From Terriglobia bacterium (lineage in GTDB: Bacteria > Acidobacteriota > Vicinamibacteria > Vicinamibacterales > CAVVIG01), in contig JAIQFX010000011.1 of assembly GCA_020073005.1 (NCBI GenBank), positions 1-64,000 on the forward strand: DNA of 64,000 nucleotides. The letters are read 5' to 3'. Made by a program: the position numbers and the translations under genes. This document shows, piece after piece, positions 7,315 to 15,189 of the stretch; the first letter of the stretch is position 1; each line of letters opens with the position of its first letter. The notes under the pieces were generated by a model, which worked only from the letters and a program-made list of their open reading frames with translations, was not told the DNA's origin and did not search any database.

Positions 7315-8331
7315 ATGACGCGACTGAAAACCATCGATGCCCACGCGGCCGGCGAGCCGCTGCGCCTCATCGTCGACGGCTTCCCGTCGCCGCGCGGCAC
7401 GACGATGCTCGAGAAACGCGAGTGGGTGAAACGCCACGCGGATCATCTGCGCCGCGCGCTGATGCTCGAGCCGCGCGGGCACGCCGACATGTACGGCGCG
7501 ATTCTCACTGAGCCCGTCGCGCCGGGCTCGCACGCGGGCGTCCTGTTCATGCACAACGAGGGCTACAGCACGATGTGCGGCCACGGCGTCATCGCGGTGA
7601 CGACGATCGCGCTGGAGCGCGGGCTGCTGATGCCTGGCGGCGACGGCGCGACGGTCGTGTATGACGCGCCGGCCGGAACGATTCGGGCGCGCGCGGTGAA
7701 GATGGGAAGGGCGGGTGGGGCGGGTGGGGAAATGCGCGTTGAGCGCGTCGCGTTTCAGAACGTCCCGTCGTTCGTGCTTCACGGCGGACTGACCGTCAAG
7801 CTCCCATCACGGCAGATTCGCGTCGACGTCGCGTTCGGCGGCGCGTTCTACGCCATCGTCGACAGCGAGGCTGTCGGCCTTCCGATCGACGCGGCGCACT
7901 TGCCCGAGCTGCGTCGCGTGGGCATGGAGATCAAGCACGCGATCGACGCCGCGCACACCGTCGCGCATCCGCTCGAATCCGGACTGCGCGGCATCTACGG
8001 GACGATCTTCACCGGCCCGCCGAGCGACGACACGGCGGACCTGCGCAACGTCACGATCTTCGCCGACGCGGAAGTCGATCGATCGCCGTGCGGCACGGGC
8101 ACAGCGGCTGTAATGGCCGTCGTCGACGCGATGGGATTGCTGGCGGCCGACCGGCCGTTCGTGCACGAGAGTCTGATCGGCACGCGCTTCGCCGGCCGCG
8201 TCGCGTCACGCACCGCCGTCGGCGAGTATCAGGCGATCGTGCCGGAGATCAGCGGGTCCGCGTGGATCACGGGCGAGCACACATTTTTCATAGATGATGC
8301 AGATCCGTTGAAGGACGGTTTCAGGATCTGA
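7315..8331 (+). CDS. Proline racemase family enzyme (probable hydroxyproline epimerase)
   Basis: A 338-residue, cofactor-independent enzyme acting on proline or hydroxyproline. Both active-site cysteines are present: MCGHG at about residue 88 and DRSPCGTGTAAV at about 257-268. Cys/Cys is the pattern of proline racemases and 4-hydroxyproline 2-epimerases, while trans-3-hydroxyproline dehydratases usually have Thr at the second site. The neighbour on the other strand is a cyclodeaminase-family reductase, which would also fit 3-hydroxyproline use, so the substrate is open. Start at ATG 7315, where similarity to the family begins (TRLKTIDAHAAGEP). An in-frame 9-base repeat adds GRAGGAGG. Confidence 0.88.
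   Translation: MTRLKTIDAHAAGEPLRLIVDGFPSPRGTTMLEKREWVKRHADHLRRALMLEPRGHADMYGAILTEPVAPGSHAGVLFMHNEGYSTMCGHGVIAVTTIALERGLLMPGGDGATVVYDAPAGTIRARAVKMGRAGGAGGEMRVERVAFQNVPSFVLHGGLTVKLPSRQIRVDVAFGGAFYAIVDSEAVGLPIDAAHLPELRRVGMEIKHAIDAAHTVAHPLESGLRGIYGTIFTGPPSDDTADLRNVTIFADAEVDRSPCGTGTAAVMAVVDAMGLLAADRPFVHESLIGTRFAGRVASRTAVGEYQAIVPEISGSAWITGEHTFFIDDADPLKDGFRI
7704..7730 (+). repeat. G-rich 9-base repeat inside the proline racemase-family gene
   Basis: Three nonamers in phase: GGGAAGGGC, GGGTGGGGC and GGGTGGGGA. They are translated in frame as part of GRAGGAGG between two beta strands. More than four G3 runs with one- or two-base loops on the coding strand give a strong quadruplex candidate. Confidence 0.75.
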
Positions 8332-8335
8332 CGAA

Positions 8336-8376
8336 TCAGCTGTCAGCTGTCGGCTCTCAGCTGTCAGCGATCAGCT
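8336..8376. repeat. Degenerate 7-base repeat (TCAGCTG)
   Basis: Units TCAGCTG, TCAGCTG, TCGGCTC, TCAGCTG, TCAGCGA and TCAGCTT follow in exact 7-base phase and fill the whole spacer between two convergent genes. The last unit contains the stop codon of the frataxin gene (8371-8373). TCAGCTGA-like words are themselves palindromic. Confidence 0.8.
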
Positions 8377-8691
8377 TTCGAGGAACGCGCGCGCGAGGCG
8401 ATCGAGCAGCTTGGGCAGGGTCTCGCCGTTCAGCGCGAAGGCGCCAAGCTCCGGCGCCCACGAAAGCTTGTAACTTCTTGCCATCGCCGACACCCAGATC
8501 TGCCGCACTGGTGCATTAGGCGACACGACGAACCTCGCTTCCGCGGGCTCCTCGAAGACGAGATTGAGCACGCCGTTCTGCAGTTCGACTTCGAAATCTT
8601 CACTGTCCGCGAGTGGCAGAAGCGCACGGCGCGCGGCATCGAGCGCCTCGTCGCACTTCACGCGGAATTCCTGCTCGGAGAGAACGGCCAT
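8371..8691 (-). CDS. cyaY: Frataxin-like iron-sulfur assembly protein
   Basis: A 106-residue protein with the frataxin fold: an acidic first helix (SEQEFRVKCDEALDAARRALLPL), then beta strands with the QIWV-SAMARSYKLSW segment and a final helix (LPKLLDRLARAFL). Frataxins bind iron and modulate cysteine desulfurase in Fe-S cluster assembly in the cytosol. Length is normal for CyaY. It stands alone, with no isc genes nearby. A 7-base repeat overlaps its stop codon. Confidence 0.88.
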   Translation of the reverse strand: MAVLSEQEFRVKCDEALDAARRALLPLADSEDFEVELQNGVLNLVFEEPAEARFVVSPNAPVRQIWVSAMARSYKLSWAPELGAFALNGETLPKLLDRLARAFLES

Positions 8692-8752
8692 GAACCTATT
8701 AAACCTTTGCCGGGGGTCGCGCGTCTAACTTTGAGTGAGAGGGATTACGCAC

Positions 8753-8839
8753 ATGTACGAATGGACGTTTTCGGCGTCGGCGGAATGGGTCGTCGGTCTG
8801 CTGCTGGTGGCGGTGATCGTCGCGACGATGTTCGTGTAG
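8753..8839 (+). CDS. Possible 28-residue single-TM peptide
   Basis: A short frame with ATG 8753 encodes MYEWTFSASAEWVVGLLLVA and a further hydrophobic tail ending MFV. One membrane helix covers residues 13-28. A purine-rich GAGAGGG lies 8-14 bases upstream. It sits between the frataxin gene and the stop of the VWFA gene on the other strand. Small TM peptides are plausible, but nothing else supports it. Confidence 0.4.
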   Translation: MYEWTFSASAEWVVGLLLVAVIVATMFV

Positions 8840-9760
8840 TTACCGATCCCCGACGGAGTACTTGTCGGGGGCGGCCACGTAACTCCGGCGCGCCCGCGCC
8901 GCCAAACCGGGCTTCTTCATCTTCACCGTCAGCTTGTGCACGCGGTTGTCCAGCTGGGTCGGCGCGAAGCCGATCACGTACTGGCTGTGGAGTTCGTACG
9001 CCACGCGCGTGAACGTCGGCGCGAGATCGGCGGTCTTCGACAGCTCGAAGTAGCCGCCGCCGGTCTCGTCGGCGATCTTCCGCAGGCCGCTGTCCGGCTT
9101 GCTCCGCACCATCCGCTGACCGTTGAAGTAATTACTCTCGAGCCCGATCGCGTAGATCATCACTTCGTCCGTGCGGGCCCTATCGATCACCTTGCCGAGG
9201 CTCATCGTCCTGCTCTCGGTATCGTCGCCGTCGGTGAAGACGAGAATCACGCGCCGGCCCTCGATGCCCTTCAGTTCCTCAAGACTCGCGCCCACCGCGT
9301 CCCACAGACGCGTGCCGTTGCCGTAGTCGAGCTCCTTCACGTCCGTCACCAGCTCGTCGCGATCGCTCGTGAAGCGCGAGCTGAACTGAATCTTGTCGTT
9401 GAACGCGCCGACGCGGCCTTTGTCTTCGGGCAGCAGGCGGATGATGAACTGCTCCGCCGCCTGGCGCAGCAGACCGATCGTTCCGGTCATGCTGCCGCTC
9501 GTATCCAGCATCACGACGACCGTGATGGGATGAATGCTGCTGTCGAAGTAGATGATCGGCTGCGGCTTGTCGTTGTCGAAGACGTCGAAGTCGTCCTTGG
9601 TCAGATCCGGCACGAGCCGCTTGTCGGCGTCGGCGACGGTGACGAACAACGAGACGATCTGCGTGCCAGACTTGAACGTCGGCTGCTGCTGCGCGGCGAG
9701 CCCCGCGGCCATCAGGACCGCCATCGCGCCCGCGCCAGCGGTCCGCTTCCACATGCTCAT
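8840..9760 (-). CDS. Secreted VWFA-related protein (acidobacterial type)
   Basis: A 306-residue exported protein with signal peptide (residues 1-24, ending LAAQQQ). A short N-terminal strand domain (SGTQIVSLFVTVADADKRLV, DDFDVFDNDKPQPI) precedes a von Willebrand factor A domain with an intact metal site: DTSGSMTG near residue 86, GTRLWDA, and FTDGDDTE. This layout matches the VWFA-related family expanded in Acidobacteriota; its role is unknown, presumably adhesion or protein binding outside the inner membrane. It lies 12 bases downstream of the BNR protein gene on the same strand. Confidence 0.9.
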   Translation of the reverse strand: MSMWKRTAGAGAMAVLMAAGLAAQQQPTFKSGTQIVSLFVTVADADKRLVPDLTKDDFDVFDNDKPQPIIYFDSSIHPITVVVMLDTSGSMTGTIGLLRQAAEQFIIRLLPEDKGRVGAFNDKIQFSSRFTSDRDELVTDVKELDYGNGTRLWDAVGASLEELKGIEGRRVILVFTDGDDTESRTMSLGKVIDRARTDEVMIYAIGLESNYFNGQRMVRSKPDSGLRKIADETGGGYFELSKTADLAPTFTRVAYELHSQYVIGFAPTQLDNRVHKLTVKMKKPGLAARARRSYVAAPDKYSVGDR

Positions 9761-9772
9761 GAATCCAGCTTA

Positions 9773-12757
9773 CTACGGCGTCGCCCGCCGGCGCAGGCTC
9801 TCGAGTTCCGTCTTGAAGAACTGAATCTGCGCCAGTTGATCGGCCGTCGGCCGTCCGGTCGACTGGCTCATGTCGCGGGAGAGACTCGACAGGCGCGACT
9901 GAAGTTCGCGCGCCGCGGTACGAACATCGTTAGCGGCTCCAGCGGCGCTCAGGCGCTGCATGAGGACGATGACGCTTCGATAGGTCTCACCGGCGGCGAC
10001 CAGCGCGTCAGTCCACGCCTTGCGATCCGCGGCGGACACCTGAACGCGCGGATCCTCGAGCACGGTCAGTTCTTGATCCAGCGTGCGTCCGGCCGCCGTC
10101 AACCGGACTGTGTAGTCGCCGGGAAGGACGAACGGTCCGCCCATCGGCAGACGGCCGGCGGATTCCTGGTCAGGCGGCGCGTCCGGCAGTGATTTGTAAC
10201 GCAGGTCCCACGTCACGCGGTGAAGGCCTGGCGTGCCTGGCGCCTGAAGCTTCGCGACAGGCTTTCCAGCGGCGTCGACGATGTTCAACGCGAAGCCCGC
10301 GCCCGCGTCACCAGCCAGGTAGTAATCGATGATCGCGCCCGCCGGCGGGTTCTCGCCGCGAAACACCATGTCGCCCTGATGCGGCTTCGGATTGAAATAC
10401 CGGATCTCTTCCGTCGCTCGCGACGCGAAGAGATGCGCCGACTCGCTCATCGTCTGCAGCGTCAATTGCTGCAGCGAGGAGATGTCGTCGAGGATCCACA
10501 CGCCGCGGCCGTGCGTCGCCAGCACGAGATCGTTGTCGCGCGGGTGAATCACGAGATCGTTCACCGGCACGCGCGGCAGGTTGCCGCGGAATTCCAGCCA
10601 GTGCACGCCGCCGTCAGCGGAGATGTACAGGCCGTACTCGGTGCCCAGGTAGAGAAGACTGGCGTTCTTCGGATCCTCGTGCACCGCGTGGATGACGCGA
10701 TTCGCCGGCAGGTCATTCGCGATTGACGTCCACGTGTTGCCGAAGTCCGTCGATCGATAGAGGTAGTTCGCGAAGTCGTTGCTGCGGTGGCCGTCGAACG
10801 AAACGTAGACGGTGCCCGCGTTGTGGCGCGACGCCTCGATGCCGGAGACCCACATCGCCTCGGGCAATCCCGGAAATCGCTTCGACAGATTCGCCCAGTG
10901 CTTGCCGTCGTCCTGCGAGACCTGCAGGTTCCCGTCATCGGTTCCGGCGTAGAGCAGCCCTCGCTTCAGCGGCGATTCCGCGATCTCGGTGATCGTCGGA
11001 TAGTACGGCGCGCCGTCGTCGAGCGACAGCGTCGTCTCGGTCGGCAGCTGGCCCATGATGCGCAGCTTGCTGCGATCGACGCCGGTTGTCATGTCGCCGA
11101 GCGACGTCCACGCGTCGCCGCGGTCGGTGCTCTTCCAGAGCTGATTCGTGCCGGCGTACAGCGTCTTCGAGTCGTGCGGCGAGAGGATGAACGGCGCGTC
11201 CCAATTCGCCGGCGGCATCGCGTTGCCGAGCTCGGGTTCCGCCGCGCCCGGCTTGCCCCATGTCGCCCAGTTGCGCCGCTCCTGGATGAAGCCGCGTTTC
11301 TGATCCGGACGGATGTTGCGCTCCTCGTTGGTGACCGAGTCGTTGCGCAGCAGCCCGAGGTACTGTGATTCCGAGTAGAATGTGCGGTCGTCGTTCGGAT
11401 CGGCGAGGCTTTTGAAGCCGTCGCCGCCGCACGTGCGAATCCAGTCGTCGTTGGAAATGCCCGAGGAGAAAAACGTCGCGCTCGGCCCGCGCCAGCAGCC
11501 GTTGTCCTGCAGCCCGCCGTACACCCAGTACGGCTTTCGCATGTCGACAGCGACGTGGTACCACTGGCTCACCGGCAGCGACGTGACGTAGATCCATTTC
11601 AGCCCGCGGTCGTACGACATGCCGACGCCGCCATCGTCCGCTTTGAGAATGTGCTTCGAATCGCGCGGATCGATCCAGACCATGCGATCGTCACCGTGCA
11701 GCGACTGGCGCGGACGCTCGAACGTCTTCCCGCCATCGTCGGAATAGCTGTACTCGACGACGTAGACGCGCTGGTCGTCATTCGGATCGACGCGAATCTG
11801 GCTCGAGTACGTCGGCCGCGGATTCCAGTCGCTCATGAACGACCAGGTCTCGCCCTTATCGTTCGATCGATAGATGCCGGCCTTGCGCTGCTCGTACGCC
11901 GTCGACGCGTTGTAGCGAACACCTTGTTCGACCGACGCGTAGACGATGCGCGGATCCTTGCGGTAGATCGAGATGCCGATTCGGCCGAGCTCGCCCGACG
12001 GCAATCCCGTCGTCAGCTTCTTCCAATGCTCGCCGGCGTCGGTCGACTTGTAGAGCGCGTTGCCCGGGCCGCCGCCGTGAAAACCGTACGCGCGGCGACG
12101 GCGTTGATGCGCGGCCGCGTACAGGATGTTCGAGTCCGACGGATCCATCGCGACGTCGCTGACGCCGGTGTCCTCGTCAATCTGCAGCGACGGTCTCCAC
12201 GTGCGACCGCCGTCGGTGGACTTGAAGAGGCCGCGTTCCTTGTTCGGTCCCCAGAGATGGCCGAGCGCCGCGACGTACACGATGTCGGGATTCGTCGGAT
12301 GGAGCACGATTCGGCCGACATGGTGAGTATCCCGTAGCCCCATGTTGGTCCACGTGCGTCCCGCGTCAATGGATTTGTAGACGCCGTCGCCCCAGCCGGA
12401 GCTCTGACGATTCGTCGCTTCGCCGCTGCCGACCCAGACGATGCTCGGATTCGATTGGCTGACGGTGACGCACCCGACTGACGCGACGGCTTCGTTCTGA
12501 AAGACCGGATCGAACGTCGTGCCGTTGTCCATCGTCTTCCAGACGCCGCCCGTTGCGCTCGCCGCGTAGAACGTCGACGTGTTGGACTCGACGACGGCGA
12601 GGTCGACGATGCGCCCGCTCATCGCCGCAGGACCGATCGTGCGGAACTTCAGCGCCGCCAGCGTCGAGGCGTTCAGGGCCTGCGATTGGGCGCGCGGAAC
12701 GGCACGGACGGTGGCCAGAACCAGCAGGATGGTTAAGAAAACACGCGCTTTAGCCAT
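9773..12757 (-). CDS. Secreted BNR/VPS10-like beta-propeller protein
   Basis: A 994-residue protein with signal peptide (residues 1-24). It contains many BNR/Asp-box repeats of the form S.D.G.TW: SIDAGRTWTNMG, STDGGRTWRPS, STDAGEHWKKL, SNDKGETWSF, SDDGGKTFERP, STDRGDAWTSL, SQDDGKHWANL, STDFGNTWTSI and SADGGVHWLEF. This predicts sortilin-like propellers of about 780 residues, followed by a beta-sandwich and a helical C-terminal tail. Such proteins are abundant in Acidobacteriota and are often named glycosyl hydrolases, but no catalytic residues are clear here. Confidence 0.9.
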   Translation of the reverse strand: MAKARVFLTILLVLATVRAVPRAQSQALNASTLAALKFRTIGPAAMSGRIVDLAVVESNTSTFYAASATGGVWKTMDNGTTFDPVFQNEAVASVGCVTVSQSNPSIVWVGSGEATNRQSSGWGDGVYKSIDAGRTWTNMGLRDTHHVGRIVLHPTNPDIVYVAALGHLWGPNKERGLFKSTDGGRTWRPSLQIDEDTGVSDVAMDPSDSNILYAAAHQRRRRAYGFHGGGPGNALYKSTDAGEHWKKLTTGLPSGELGRIGISIYRKDPRIVYASVEQGVRYNASTAYEQRKAGIYRSNDKGETWSFMSDWNPRPTYSSQIRVDPNDDQRVYVVEYSYSDDGGKTFERPRQSLHGDDRMVWIDPRDSKHILKADDGGVGMSYDRGLKWIYVTSLPVSQWYHVAVDMRKPYWVYGGLQDNGCWRGPSATFFSSGISNDDWIRTCGGDGFKSLADPNDDRTFYSESQYLGLLRNDSVTNEERNIRPDQKRGFIQERRNWATWGKPGAAEPELGNAMPPANWDAPFILSPHDSKTLYAGTNQLWKSTDRGDAWTSLGDMTTGVDRSKLRIMGQLPTETTLSLDDGAPYYPTITEIAESPLKRGLLYAGTDDGNLQVSQDDGKHWANLSKRFPGLPEAMWVSGIEASRHNAGTVYVSFDGHRSNDFANYLYRSTDFGNTWTSIANDLPANRVIHAVHEDPKNASLLYLGTEYGLYISADGGVHWLEFRGNLPRVPVNDLVIHPRDNDLVLATHGRGVWILDDISSLQQLTLQTMSESAHLFASRATEEIRYFNPKPHQGDMVFRGENPPAGAIIDYYLAGDAGAGFALNIVDAAGKPVAKLQAPGTPGLHRVTWDLRYKSLPDAPPDQESAGRLPMGGPFVLPGDYTVRLTAAGRTLDQELTVLEDPRVQVSAADRKAWTDALVAAGETYRSVIVLMQRLSAAGAANDVRTAARELQSRLSSLSRDMSQSTGRPTADQLAQIQFFKTELESLRRRATP

Positions 12758-12827
12758 GCGCGGATGTTACCTTTCAAATCACCGACTTGACCGGTCGGAT
12801 TTGGCGAAGTACGATGGAATCTCATTC

Positions 12828-12842
12828 TGAGACTGAGTCTCA
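12828..12842. promoter_or_regulatory. Palindromic operator upstream of the iron permease (Fur-like)
   Basis: TGAGACTGAGTCTCA is a perfect 7-1-7 palindrome ending 21 bases before the FTR1 start, flanked by TCTCATT and TTTT. The geometry is that of Fur-family sites (TGATAATNATTATCA), although the half-site sequence differs. Repression by iron is inferred from the iron-transport gene that follows. Confidence 0.5.
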
Positions 12843-12863
12843 TTTTAGGGATCGGCCGTCTTC

Positions 12864-13703
12864 ATGCTTCAAGCGCTCGTCGTCACGCTTCGGGAAGGGT
12901 TCGAAGCCTTTCTCATCATCGCGATTAGCCTCGCGTACCTTCGCAAGTCCGGTCGAGCGCAACTCGTCGCCGCGGTGCACTGGGGCACCGCCGCGGCCGT
13001 CGGCGTCAGCGCGCTCGGCGGATACCTCCTGTTGAACGCGGCGAACTCAGAACGGTTCGACGGCCCGCTGGCGCTCGTCGCGGCGGTGTCGGTCACCTGG
13101 ATGATCGTCCACATGTGGCGGACCGGGCGCCGCATGAAGGGCGACATCGAAGGACGGCTCCAGCAGTCGAGCGTGCGGCCCGGCGCGGCGGCGTTCACGG
13201 GCATCTTTCTCTTCACGCTCCTGATGATCAGCCGCGAAGGGATGGAGACGGCGCTGCTGCTCTGGCAGCTGCGGACGACGGCGTATCTGGCGGTGGGCGC
13301 GACGCTCGGCGTGGCCGGCGCCGCGGGCGTCGCCTGGCTGTGGTCGCGGTACGGTCACAAGCTCAACCTCGCGCTCTTCTTCCAGGCGACGGCGATTTTC
13401 CTCTTCGTCTTCGTCGTGCAGCTCGTCATTCGTGGCACGCACGAGATGTCCGAGCAGCACTTCCTGCCCTACAGCGACGCGATTCACACCAGCACTGAGG
13501 CGTGGGGACCCGACAGCCCGTTCGGACACGCGCTGACATATCTGCTCGTGATTCTGCCGCTCGGCTGGGTGCTGATGAAGTCGGCCTTCACGCGCAAGCC
13601 GATCCTCCAACGCGTCGAAACCCGTTTAGAATCTGGACGTGCCGGCCAAACCTCCGACCATCGTCGATCTGACCTGGATCGACACGCTGAAGTTCTCCGG
13701 TAA
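12864..13703 (+). CDS. FTR1 family iron permease
   Basis: A 279-residue inner-membrane protein with about seven helices. It has both REGxE iron-binding motifs: REGFE at residues 10-14 in the first helix and REGME at 124-128 in the fourth. These Glu residues carry iron in the FTR1/EfeU family. The downstream end overlaps the OsmC gene by 65 bases, so the last residues (ESGRAGQTSDHRRSD and on) are probably not conserved. No ferroxidase or cupredoxin partner is adjacent. A Fur-like palindrome precedes it. Confidence 0.92.
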   Translation: MLQALVVTLREGFEAFLIIAISLAYLRKSGRAQLVAAVHWGTAAAVGVSALGGYLLLNAANSERFDGPLALVAAVSVTWMIVHMWRTGRRMKGDIEGRLQQSSVRPGAAAFTGIFLFTLLMISREGMETALLLWQLRTTAYLAVGATLGVAGAAGVAWLWSRYGHKLNLALFFQATAIFLFVFVVQLVIRGTHEMSEQHFLPYSDAIHTSTEAWGPDSPFGHALTYLLVILPLGWVLMKSAFTRKPILQRVETRLESGRAGQTSDHRRSDLDRHAEVLR

Positions 13704-14049
13704 GAGCGACAAAGCCTCCATCACGCTCGACAGCGCGGGTCTCAAAGGTCCGAGTCCCGTTCAGGCGCTCGGCTTCGCGCTGGCCGGTTGCATGACGGTC
13801 GACGTCACGCACATTCTCACCAAGGGCCGCCATACATTTCGCGCCCTGTCTTCGCGGCTGATTGCCGATCGTTCCGAAGACGATCCCCATCGCTTCGTTC
13901 GCATCGCGCTGCACTTCGATATCGAAGGCGACGTGCCGTCCGATGCCGTCGAACGCGCGATCGCGCTCTCGCGCGAGAAGTACTGCTCGGTCTGGCATTC
14001 GATGCGGCAGGACATCGCGTTCACGACGAGTTATGACATCCGCGCGTAG
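13639..14049 (+). CDS. OsmC family peroxiredoxin-like protein
   Basis: A 136-residue OsmC/YhfA-type protein. The two redox cysteines of the family are present: GCMTVDV near residue 51 and KYCSVW near residue 117. OsmC proteins reduce organic hydroperoxides or act as thiol-dependent stress proteins in the cytosol. GTG start at 13639, inside the end of the FTR1 gene. Placement after an iron permease fits protection from iron-driven peroxides, which is an inference. Confidence 0.88.
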   Translation: MPAKPPTIVDLTWIDTLKFSGKSDKASITLDSAGLKGPSPVQALGFALAGCMTVDVTHILTKGRHTFRALSSRLIADRSEDDPHRFVRIALHFDIEGDVPSDAVERAIALSREKYCSVWHSMRQDIAFTTSYDIRA

Positions 14050-15124
14050 GCTGACGTACATCGACTGGGCGCGCGGCATCGCGGTGCTCATCATGATCGA
14101 GGCGCACACGCTCGACGCGTGGACGCGGGCCGCGGATCGTCGCGGTGTCTGGTTCGGCGACGCGTCGATTCTCGGCGGCTTCGCGGCGCCGATGTTTCTC
14201 TGGCTCGCGGGCGTCGGCGTGGCCATGTCGGCGGCGCGCACGTATGAGCGAACCGGGAGCCGGTCGAGCGCGGCCGACTCGATCGCGCGACGCGGTCTCG
14301 AGATCTTCATTCTCGCGTTTCTCTTCCGCCTGCAGGCGTTCATCCTCAGTCCCGGCGCGCACCCGGTCACGCTCTTCCGCGTGGACATCCTCAACGTGAT
14401 GGGACCCGCAATCGTGGCGACCGGCATCGTGTGGGCCTGTGGGACGACCGCGGCGGTGCGCGTTCTGGCGCTCGGTGTGGCCGCGACGTTCATTGCGATG
14501 ATCACGCCGGTGATTCGACAGATGGCCGCCATCGACGCGCTGCCGGCGTGGATACAGTGGTACCTCCGGCCGACCGGCGATCACACGACGTTCACAGGAC
14601 TGCCGTGGGCCGGCTTCGTGTTCGCGGGCGGCGCCGTCGGCGTGTTGATCGCCGAAATGCGCGACGAACGCCTCGAACGCCGGCTGCAAATCGCGCTGGC
14701 TCTGACGGGCGCCGCGCTCATCGCGCTCGGCTTCTACACGGCGGCGCAGCCGTCTATCTACCGTGCCTCGTCGTTCTGGACGAGCTCGCCGACCTGGTTC
14801 TGTATTCGCACCGGCATCCTCATGCTCGCGCTGGCGGGCCTGTACCTCTTCGAGACGATGCTTGCGCGGGCGGGCGTGGCGCTTCGGCCCCTCGCGCGGA
14901 TGGGGCAGAGCTCGCTCTTCGTCTATTGGATCCACGTCGAGCTGGTGTACGGCTACGCCAGCTGGTGGTGGCATCGCCGGCTGCCGCTGTGGGGCACGGC
15001 CCTCGCGTACGCGGCGTTCTGCACGTTGATTTACGGCGCCGTCCGGCTGCGCGATCGCATCGTCGATGCGCGTCGCACCCGCGCCCAACGCGCCGGCCCG
15101 ACGCGACAAATCGTGACCGCCTGA
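14033..15124 (+). CDS. DUF1624-like multi-pass membrane acyltransferase
   Basis: A 363-residue protein with about ten membrane helices. It opens with RLTYIDWARGIAVLIMIEAH, the Asp/Arg/Gly motif and membrane His of the heparan-alpha-glucosaminide N-acetyltransferase-like family (DUF1624), which also resembles acyltransferase-3 proteins. A later helix holds SSLFVYWIHVELVYGY. The acceptor is unknown, perhaps a cell-envelope sugar. Start ATG 14033 overlaps the OsmC gene by 17 bases, suggesting coupled translation. Confidence 0.8.
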   Translation: MTSARRLTYIDWARGIAVLIMIEAHTLDAWTRAADRRGVWFGDASILGGFAAPMFLWLAGVGVAMSAARTYERTGSRSSAADSIARRGLEIFILAFLFRLQAFILSPGAHPVTLFRVDILNVMGPAIVATGIVWACGTTAAVRVLALGVAATFIAMITPVIRQMAAIDALPAWIQWYLRPTGDHTTFTGLPWAGFVFAGGAVGVLIAEMRDERLERRLQIALALTGAALIALGFYTAAQPSIYRASSFWTSSPTWFCIRTGILMLALAGLYLFETMLARAGVALRPLARMGQSSLFVYWIHVELVYGYASWWWHRRLPLWGTALAYAAFCTLIYGAVRLRDRIVDARRTRAQRAGPTRQIVTA

Positions 15125-15158
15125 CCGCGCCAGGGCGTAGAATCTGCGGGATCGTGGC

Positions 15159-15176
15159 GTCCGGCTTCAGCCGGAC
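15159..15176. repeat. Small perfect hairpin before the class V aminotransferase
   Basis: GTCCGGCTTCAGCCGGAC forms a 7-base-pair stem with a TTCA loop. It ends four bases before the GGAGG ribosome-binding site of the next gene. It could be a REP-like palindrome or affect initiation. There is no T-tract, so a terminator is unlikely. Confidence 0.5.
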
Positions 15177-15189
15177 CCTTGGAGGCACC

